This document shows, in pieces, positions 13,001 to 22,000 of a stretch of DNA of 64,000 bases. The DNA lies in the NCBI GenBank assembly GCA_963576565.1, contig OY755039.1:24938602-25002601 (forward strand), given 5' to 3'. Below the pieces are notes generated by a model. That model did not search any database, had not been told where the DNA came from, and saw only the letters and a program-made list of their open reading frames with translations. This DNA comes from Aspidapion aeneum (Eukaryota > Arthropoda > Insecta > Coleoptera > Brentidae). A program made the translations under genes and the position numbers. Within the stretch, counting starts at the first letter, position 1. Every line of letters starts with the position of its first letter.

Positions 13001-16000
13001 AGATTTTGATGCTGTTTTTAGAACTTTTAAACATTAAATTTCAGAACCACAAACAAATAAAATGCGCAGCTGGCAAGAAAAATCGAAAATTTATTTTTTT
13101 ATTAAAACAAAAATTTTGAATTTGTGGTTCAATCATTTGATTTTTTCATGATGACTAAAAAATAAGTTTTATATCGTAGGTGCCTTTACCATTTTGTTCT
13201 CCTTCTAGACATCTGGCCTTGCATTCAGTATTTACAAAGGGTTCTACCCATAATGTCATTCTAAATTTTTTTTTGATTTCCTGAACCATGGCTGTCACGT
13301 TTGGAAATTTTGCCTTGTCAAAAGTATGCGTTCCAAAGCAATCCTGCAAAAATATTTTCTCTAAAGCTCGTCAGTAAAAAATATTGATTATCAAATACCA
13401 AATTGCAAATAATGCAAGGACCTAAAACTATAAACAACAAGAGAAATTAAAGAATGAAAAATAAGAAAAAAGTTTTCTGCTTCGGCCGGGGATCGAACCC
13501 GGGATCTCTGTACTACCGAAGCCATACATAAATTTTTCGGAAAACTTCTACCTATGCAGGCTGTATTGAGACACCGCAGCCTGCATAGGTAGAAGTTTTC
13601 CGAAAAATTTATGTATGGCTTCGGTAGTTCAGTGGTAGAATGTTTGCCTAGATAGCAAGAGATCCCGGGTTCGATCCCCGGCCGAAGCAGAAAACTTTTT
13701 TCTTATTTTTCTTTCTTTATTTTCACTTGTTGTTTATAAAAAATATTGAATTAGAAAAACTATCTAATTTTGGTAACGATTCGAATTAAAATTACTATTT
13801 TTTTGATACGAACAATAGGTACACAGTGTTTCACTAACATCGAAACACAGGCCTTTTTGGGTATTTAGAGTGCGAATTTGGAGAAACGCTCGCACACGTC
13901 GATTTTGTTTGCAAAGGGGACACTTTTTGGCTATCTTAAAATTTTTGTAGCACGAACCTCCTTTGGTGGTATACTTTACCCCTATATTTTAAATAGGGAA
14001 AGTGGGTCTAGTGATACCTTGTTTTAAAGGCCTTTTGAATGTCCTTACAACCCTGTAAAAATTTCAAAGTTCTATCTATTAGTTTTGGAGATAATTCCTT
14101 CAAATTTTCAAATTTAACATGGACTGATAAAATAACATTTAACTAGAACTTTATATTTTTCGAATTCAATTTTTATTTTATCATTCCATGTTAAATTTGA
14201 TAATTTGAAAGCAAATATCTCAAAAACTAATTGTTGAATTTTCGAAATTTTTACACGGTTGTAAATATATTCAAGAAAGCTTGAAAACAAGGTATCATTA
14301 GACCCCTTTCCCTATTCAAACTATGGGATAAACTATACCCCTCGAAGGGGGTTCATGTCACAAAAATTTCAAGATAGCCAAAAAGTGCCCCCCTCGCAAA
14401 CAAAGTCGACGTGTCCCAACGTTTCTCTTAATTCGCACTCTAAATACCCAAAAAGGGCTTTGTTTCGATGTTCGTGAAACACTGTGTATAAGAAGTTTTA
14501 CCAAATAAAAATGTTTTTAGATATCTAATAATTTACACCCTTGTTTTACTGCTCTTGAAACATGAAGACAATTTGATCGGTTTCTGTTAATATCTTTAAC
14601 TATACTCGAATAGGGAGCTATGCGTATGGCATATAATGAGCGCGTAAGGGTTTTGAAATAACTCTTTTATGGAAATTTAATATAAGGAGGACTATGAAAT
14701 AATTAAAATGCCTGAAGACGTTAAGTCTGTGAAGGCGGTGCAGAGTTATATCGGAATAAAAATATTAAATATTGTAGGCAAAAATCTAATTGTAAGGGTT
14801 TTAAAATAACACTTTTTTGTGCAGAGTTTTGTAAATTATTTTTGCGGTAAGAAGGGGGCCTTGGCGCCCGCCCCCCCCCCCTCCCCCCAAGCCCAAGATT
14901 TTTTTTAGATATTTTCCACATATTTCATGAATAAAAAGATAAAATAGTATAAAATACGACATTATGAGGTCTGCCCCCCCCCAAGAGGCCTCGGGCCCCC
15001 TAAGACATATTCCTTGGTGCGCCACTGCTCATTGCGATAAGTAAAACTGTTCTAGACAAAATAAAGTATCAAAAAGTAACCAGTGGCGTGTTGTATAAGG
15101 GACCACGGGGGGCGAACACCCCCCCGCCCCTCTGCGCTTGGCGCCCCTGGCGTCCTTTGAGAAAAAAAAAGAAAACTAAATTTAACGCAAAAACAAATGG
15201 TGCGTTTGATATTATTTTAAAAAAAATTGTGTGTGCTTAAGACCACACGGCAGAAGTGTAAACTTCAACAAGGCGAAATTAATAATACTGGCCTTCATCT
15301 GCATCATCATATCGCTCGCTGAAAGTTCCTCTCACAGTTAGTCGACTTCACCCGAATGAGCGTTAAATAGCCGAGCCTGATGGCTCAGTTCAATTCACTA
15401 CCCACAAAAATTGCTAAACACGCCTAAAGAAGTTTACACTTCAAAAGGTTTGTAATTTATTTGACTCCCAGACCTATATTTGCGCCCCTTAAGGTCTTCG
15501 TCTCCCCCCGCCCTTTTATCCTAGACACGCTACTGAAATTAACTAAAAATTAGGTAACCTAGGCACGTTTTTTGAGGGTTGTGGTTAATTTTTTTTTATT
15601 GAGGATTTAAATGCGTGCTAAGGAGTTCATTTCATTACTAATTGTTAAGAGCTTTATCAAAAAATATTAAATACTTTTCCCATAAAAGTATTATTTCAAA
15701 ACCCTAACACGCTCATTATATGGTATACGCAGAGCTTCCTCTGAATCAAATGGGCTGATAACATGGGCGTATGCAACATGAAATTTAATGAGGCGCAAAT
15801 GCAAATGCAAAAGTTAAAAATAAAATAGGTATTTATTAAAATAAACAAAAAAAAACGAAAACGATAAAACGAACATAAACACACATAATAAGTTTAAAGT
15901 ACTAACTAAATAGATTGATTGTTTTGTTTGGAATATATGAAATAATCAATGTATTTTTAACACTTAGGGGATGGGCCTTGAGTTGCTGTTACCCCACCTG

Positions 16001-19000
16001 AAAGGGATATGCCAGGCAAGCATAGCTTTGGCCTATGTCCCACAAATGTGGAGGAAAGCCAGGGTAGTATGCATACCCAAAGCAGGGAAGAAAGATTACA
16101 CCACCGCAAAATCATTCCGGCCTATAAGTTTGACATCATTTTTGATGAAGGCATTGGAGAAAATGGTTGACAGGTACCTCATAGAGGTACCACTCAAAGC
16201 ATCCCCTCTCCATAAAGAACAGCATGCATACTGGAAGGGTAGATCTACGGATACAGCCCTCCATACAACCGTGCAAAGGATAGAAAAAGCTCTCGAAAAC
16301 AAGAAATATGCGCTGTCAGTTTTCTTTGACGTCGAAGGAGCCTTTGATAAGGCAAGAACAAGCTCAATAAGTCGAGCAATGCAGAAAAAGGGCATCAACC
16401 CGATCCTCATATCATGGACCGAGATGGCCTTGCAGGAGAGAGAAGTGGAGGCAAGTATGAAGGACGTCCAGGTCAAGAGGAGGGCAAAAGGAGGCTACCC
16501 CCAGGGCAGCTGCCTATCTCCACACCTCTGGTGCCTTATAATGGACAGTCTACTTCACAAACTGGAAGAACAAGGATTTGACGGCAAAGCGTACGCCGAC
16601 GACGGACTGGTTATAGTACCAGGGAAGTTCCTAAGCGTAATTTGCGAAAGGATGCAAAGGGCGTGCAAACTAATAGAGAACTGGTGCCAAGGAGTCTCTC
16701 CGTCAACCCCAGCAAGACGGAAATGGTTCTCTTTACAAAGAAGAGGAATATAGTAGGCTTCAAAGCACCACAAATGTACGGAAGACCACTTGCACTATCG
16801 CAAGAGGTTAAGTACCTGGGGATGGTGCTAGACAGTAAACTAAGCTGGAAACAACATATAGACCGACTCACAACAAAGACGATAAAAACATTCTGGCAAG
16901 TAAGAAGGGTGGTAGGAAGAAAGTGGGGACTCAGCCCAAGGATCATGCACTGGATCTACACGGCCATCATAAGACCGAGGATCCAATAGGGATCCGTGGT
17001 TTCCGGGGGCAATGAAAACCACTAACGCCAAAAAGCTCGAAAGCATGCAGAGGCTGGCGACCTTGAGCATCACAGGAGCTCTAAGGTCTACTCCTAACAT
17101 AGCCCTGAATACGATCCTGGGTCTCCCATCGCTGTCTACCTGGATAAAGAAGGAAGCGATGGCAGCATACCTTAGGATAAGGGACGCGGGCGTGTGGAGA
17201 AGGAGCGGTGGACAAAAAGGACATTCGGAAATCGCGACTGTGACGGAAAAGGAGATTCCTTTATCGACGTACAGGCTAGCGATGCCAGAAAAACGGTTAA
17301 GGGAGAAAAGGATATACCGTGTAACCATACCACCAAGGGATGCATGGAAGGACGGAGTTGAACTCCTTAGCGACGCCACGGTCTGCTATACAGACGGATC
17401 AAGGCTGACAGACCGGAATTCGACCGGTGCAGGAGTGTACATGGAAAGCAAGAGCATTGGAAAAAGCTACCCGCTGGGATCCAATGCAACAGTCTTCCAG
17501 GCAGAGGTTTACGCTATACTGGCGTTAACATGGGAGGAAGAAATTAAGAACGAAACAGGAAAACGCCTCTGCATCTGTTCAGACAGTCAAGCTGCGCTGA
17601 AAGCACTATGTAAACCAACCATGTCCGCAGGTTTGGTGCAGGAGTGTGCGGATGCACTTCAGGAATTGGCCGGCGTAAGGGAGGTAGAGCTCGTATGGGT
17701 CCCAGGCCACGTGGGAGTCCCCGGAAACGAGAAAGCGGACAAACTCGCCAGGGGAGGATCCCAGCAGAAATGCGTCTGGCCAGAACCGTTCCTGGGGCTC
17801 ACAAGAGGGCAAATGAAGTCGGCCCTAACAGAGTGGACCCAGAAAGAGATACAAAGGGAGTGAACCAACACAGGAAACTCCAGACAGGCGAAGAAGTATG
17901 TGACAGGCTACAGCAAATCCCGTAGGGACTGGCTGCTCCGTAGAACACGAAGAGAGGTGGGAGCCATAGTGGGAGTCCTGACCGGACACTGCGTCCTACA
18001 AGGACACCTGGCAAAGATGAGAGTGAAGGAGGACGCGACGTGCGAGCGATGTTGGGCCGAGGACGAGACCTCGGCGCATTTTCTCTCATCATGTGAAGCA
18101 TACAAGGAGGCAAGAAGAGAGGTATTCGAAAAGGAGGCCTTTGAGACGAAGGACCTTCTGAATCTGAGGTGGCCCGATTTTCTGGCCTTTGGACAGAAGA
18201 CGGGCAGATTCCTTAGCGAGGGATGGACGCAGTAGGGGGGATGCCCGGGGGTTGGCGAAAAGGGCGCTTCATGTGCCTAGTCGCCAGGCCTAGAGCCTAC
18301 CCCACACACTACTACTACTACTACTACTAGGGGATGGAATACATGCTTCTGCTTCTCACTGCGTACGCACATGGCTGACAATGATTAACTTACTCACTTC
18401 TCATCCAATTCAATCTGTCCACTGAAGCCATGATTTAATATGTCATTTGCGAATTCCAGTGTTTTTTCCTGATTAATTGGCTGCTTGTATTTAGCCCATG
18501 TCGTCCAAATTGGTTCTTTTATCATATTTTGGTTCGGCATGCCTAGCAGAAAAATTTAGTACGATCGTTAAATCTTTAAATTTTAAATAGTTGTTTACCT
18601 AACAAGTGCGGAACGTAATACTTTACCGCACCAGTATGGAAAAAATATTTAACAGAACAATTTTCTTAAATTTTTGCGTGCAAAATTTTTAATTTTTTTG
18701 TTTTATACTGGTACTTTTACTCCACTCAGGATCAGCATAATGACAAACATTCAAATACATATCAAGGAATCGAACCGCACGTAAATAAGTGCGGAAAACG
18801 AAATTCCGTAGCTTACCTGAGGGTTTGCCCAAATAGTGATTAACAGCATAGAGATGGGCGTCTTTGGCATTATCGCGAGTTACAATATCATATGTCATTG
18901 AAAGCTATAAAATTAAAAAAACTTCTCAGTTTTTTTTCAGTTTATGTTTGATTCATTTCAACTTTTACAATTTATAAATTTTCTATTGTAATAACAAAAT

Positions 19001-22000
19001 TTAATAGCAAACAGTAGAGAAACTTAATTCTGAGCGCTTTTCATACATAGCATACAGGGTGTCTCTAAAAGGTCTGTACAAAATCTTAGCACATATTCCT
19101 GAGGTCAAAATAATTCGATTTAACGCAACTTACTTTAGTCCGAAATTGCTCCGTTTCAGAGATACAGGGTGGTAAATTTAGAAACTAAATATCTATTGTC
19201 TTAAAATGTATGATCATTTGTCAACGCATTATTTTAAAATCTGGTACTTGGGGGTTTTTTACGAGTCGTTAAATACCGAGATGAATTCCATCAAAGGAGC
19301 ATGCGCCAAAATTAACGTCAAAATGTCTAATTTAAATTATTGGCGCGAATACCGAGATTGGCGCGAGATCGAAGAGCTTAACGTATAATAAAAAATTCAA
19401 GGTATAAAATAATGGTCAATTCTAATTTTTAGATATGATTTTATGTCGGTACCGGGTGGTTTTTTATAACCGGAGCACTCAGCAACTTTATCATTGAAAA
19501 TAAATTGAGATTTTTTTGGTTAATTATGACAACTTTAAAAGCCAACATAATTTTTTTCTATCCGTCACCATGTACATAGTGTCCCAAATTCAATGTTTTT
19601 GGGGGGTTTCGGGTATTTCTAGAGGGGCTAAAAAAAACTGACCCCCCTTTGATATAGCAAGCCGTTTTTAAACTACGGGGTGTTTTTAAAAAGTCTGCAT
19701 TTTGGGAAGGGGTCTATAACTTGTTTATTTATTAATATTTTTTATTTCTGTGAAAACATTGTTAAGACACTTTTTTAAGAGGAATTCAACTGTTAAATTA
19801 AATTTCATTTGTCACGTTTAGTTTTTGAGATATCACATAAAATTAATTTTTCTTTATGGTAGGATCCCTTTATTTCTTTATATTTTTGTATTTTTTTTAT
19901 TTTTACCACATATTTTAGTTTGCTTAATGGGTTTAAAATATTTTAATATAAAATTATAAAAATAAAAAAATAATAAAGAGGTGATTAAAAAATAAAAATA
20001 AAGAAAACAATAAAAAAATAAAATATGGAGTGTGATTCATCACTTTAAAGGAAATTTTAAGCTGATTTTAAAAATCGAATAAAAAAAGAGTTATTCTGTA
20101 AGAAAAATAACAACTTTATGCAATATTTTAAAAACCAAAAGAGATAAATAAAAACCGTTTACATCTGTCAATTCTTCAAGAAAAGATCTATAAGAAAGCT
20201 ATTTACACAAAACAAAATTTTCATAAACAAAAAAGTTATAGACCCCCTCCCAAAATGCAGACAAAAACACTCCGAAGCTTAAAAACGGCTTGCTATAAGT
20301 AAATGTGGTTTTCACCTTTAGGCTTCTCTTGAAATTTGAGCGTCGCAAAGGGGGGTCAGTTTTTTTCTATCTCCCCTAGAAATACCTGACACCACAAAAA
20401 AAACAACAGGGACACCCTGTACAGGGAACACCCTGTATATTTTTGCATTTTAAGATTCGTCTTTTCTTTCTGATTTCAAAAATATATAATATCTACGTGC
20501 AGCGAATAATATTTTTTGAGGTATATGCAGTATTTCTTCTATATGATCTTATGCATTTCACGTTTATTTTGTTTTGCCATGGGAGTATTGACTCTCAACT
20601 CCAATGTTTCTTCAAGTATTTCTTGATTGTGTTTGTATTTCAAATCATCACACAGATCCAAGTTTTTTGGGAAGGAGCATTTACATTCTAGGCATCTAAA
20701 CATAAAAACACTTTCTGCATAGGAATACCTTTGTTTTTGTATGCCATGTTTACTTTGACAGTGTTTATTCAAATTAAATTGGGCACTAAATAATTTGTCA
20801 CACAACTTGTACGTCACCGGCATTTTTACAGCAAAAAAACGACGAATTTTCATAAAAAAGAACTGGAAATTATTAAAGTTTTGCTGTATAAAACCATACT
20901 GAAATATCTCTCAGTTGATTGGTTGGCAGAAGTGACAGAACAACGCTTGCGCACGTCTTGGAATTCATCTCGGTATTTAACGACTCGTGGTTTTTTGGGA
21001 TGCGAAACCTGAATATGAATACCTTGTCACTGTGGCCGTTAGAGGGCGCATCATAATGCTCTTTTTTAGGGTCACTGCATCCTGGAAGCCTGGCATCTCC
21101 AGCTCTTTTTATGGTTTAAAATGACTATAACTCTTTTCCCAGTGTAACTTTTAACTTTTTTTAAGAAAATATTTTCCTGAATCTTTTTGGGCCAAAAAGT
21201 TAAGTACTCTTGTACATGTACATTAACTCTTGTACTTGTACATTAACATGCGCTAAAGTAAGTCGTTTTCGAGATATTTCCGTTTTTAGTGTTCGATGCC
21301 GCAACGGAATACTGAAATTATTTTGAATGACTATTTCACTAGAGTGTTTTACACTGGCAAAATATCATAGCAACGGCCAGTTTTCTACTGACTATTGTTC
21401 TCAAAGCTTTATTCAAGGCATTATTACCTTGTATCTCCGAAACGGAGCAATTTTGGACAAAGGTAATTTGCATTAAATCGAGTTATTTTGACCTCAGGAA
21501 TATGTGCTAAGATTTTGTACAGACCTTTTAGAGACTGATGGGATGACCCAATAAAAAAAGGGCAAATTTTTTTGGTTATGGGTTGATTGGTCTCTATTTG
21601 TCGTCTCAGGCTTTTGGCCTATTAGAAGGCTATAAGTCGAAAATGCAGGGGCGGATCTAGAAATTTTATTTGGGGGAGGTGCAAAATTTTTCGCGTTTTG
21701 CATAATGACCAGGGAGAATGGAACCGCCTACTCACCTAATTTGCCACCTAACTCGCCACCGACCGCCGTAGTTTCAGTGTGCAATTTTAATAGTTCTGGT
21801 AACAAAGCAATTAAGAAAAAAAATATATTACAGAAAATTTAAAATGGCGGACTTTTATCGATATGCAGGTTAATCAAAAAGAACTAAAAAATAGGTGAAA
21901 CCTATTTATTCATTTAACGAGTGAAACGACAGCAAACCAAGGAAACTGAGTCCATGGCGGGACAACAACATCCACCGGTTCATATGGAAGAAAGACATTT

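Larger units (their letters stand above)
13426..13742. repeat. 317-bp near-perfect palindrome carrying tRNA sequence in both arms
   Basis: The arms at about 13426-13567 and 13576-13742 are inverted copies around a loop of about 13 bases (TATTGAGACACCG). The arm ends include ACAACAAG and CTTGTTGT. The right arm has a full-length tRNA-like gene; the left arm has the same gene with about 30 internal bases deleted. The inner 60 bp of the arms are nearly identical, which points to recent formation or gene conversion. Confidence 0.85.
14605..15742. mobile_element. 1.1-kb inverted-repeat element with nested hAT MITEs
   Basis: The left arm at about 14605-14665 (CATATAATGAGCGCGT, AGGGTTTTGAAATAA) is inverted at about 15685-15742 (ACGCTCATTATATGG, TTATTTCAAAACCCT). 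Two CAGTGGCG-type hAT elements lie inside. The host element itself has no coding capacity. Confidence 0.65.
15975..18327 (+). mobile_element. 5-prime-truncated I/R1/LOA-group LINE
   Basis: This is a non-LTR retrotransposon with reverse transcriptase, RNase H and a C-terminal CCHC-like zinc finger, ending in (ACT)n. A 10-bp target duplication TAGGGGATGG flanks it at 15965-15974 and 18328-18337, which fixes both ends. It is truncated just upstream of the RT finger region, so the endonuclease and first ORF are gone. The coding part has two frameshifts (about 16690 and 16990-17010) and two in-frame stops (16987 and 17861). It is inserted in a GH31 intron in antisense orientation. The 3-prime tail is shared with the SINE at 5206-5870. 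Confidence 0.88.
19055..21538. mobile_element. 2.5-kb inverted-repeat element with nested foldback
   Basis: The left arm begins CAGGGTGTCTCTAAAAGGTC after TA. Its complement (GACCTTTTAGAGAC) ends near 21535. The arms share CTTAGCACATATTCCTGAGG, ATTGCTCCGTTTC and an inner block TTAAATACCGAGATGAATTC, so pairing spans 19055-19290 and 20965-21535 with interruptions. A second inverted repeat is nested at 19570-20440, and a C2H2-like reading frame lies on the minus strand between them. The right terminus has lost the CAGGGTG start. Confidence 0.7.

Noticed and set aside
13618..13689. Functional tRNA-Ser(AGA)
   Set aside because: It lacks the long variable arm required by Ser tRNAs and the body is Gly-like; kept only as tRNA-like.
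16096..16476. Antisense open frames across the LINE
   Set aside because: They are shadows of the reverse transcriptase frame, with no family signature of their own.
21645..21715. Another hAT MITE starting CAGGGGCGGATCTAG
   Set aside because: Only one terminus is visible; no matching right end or 8-bp duplication was found.
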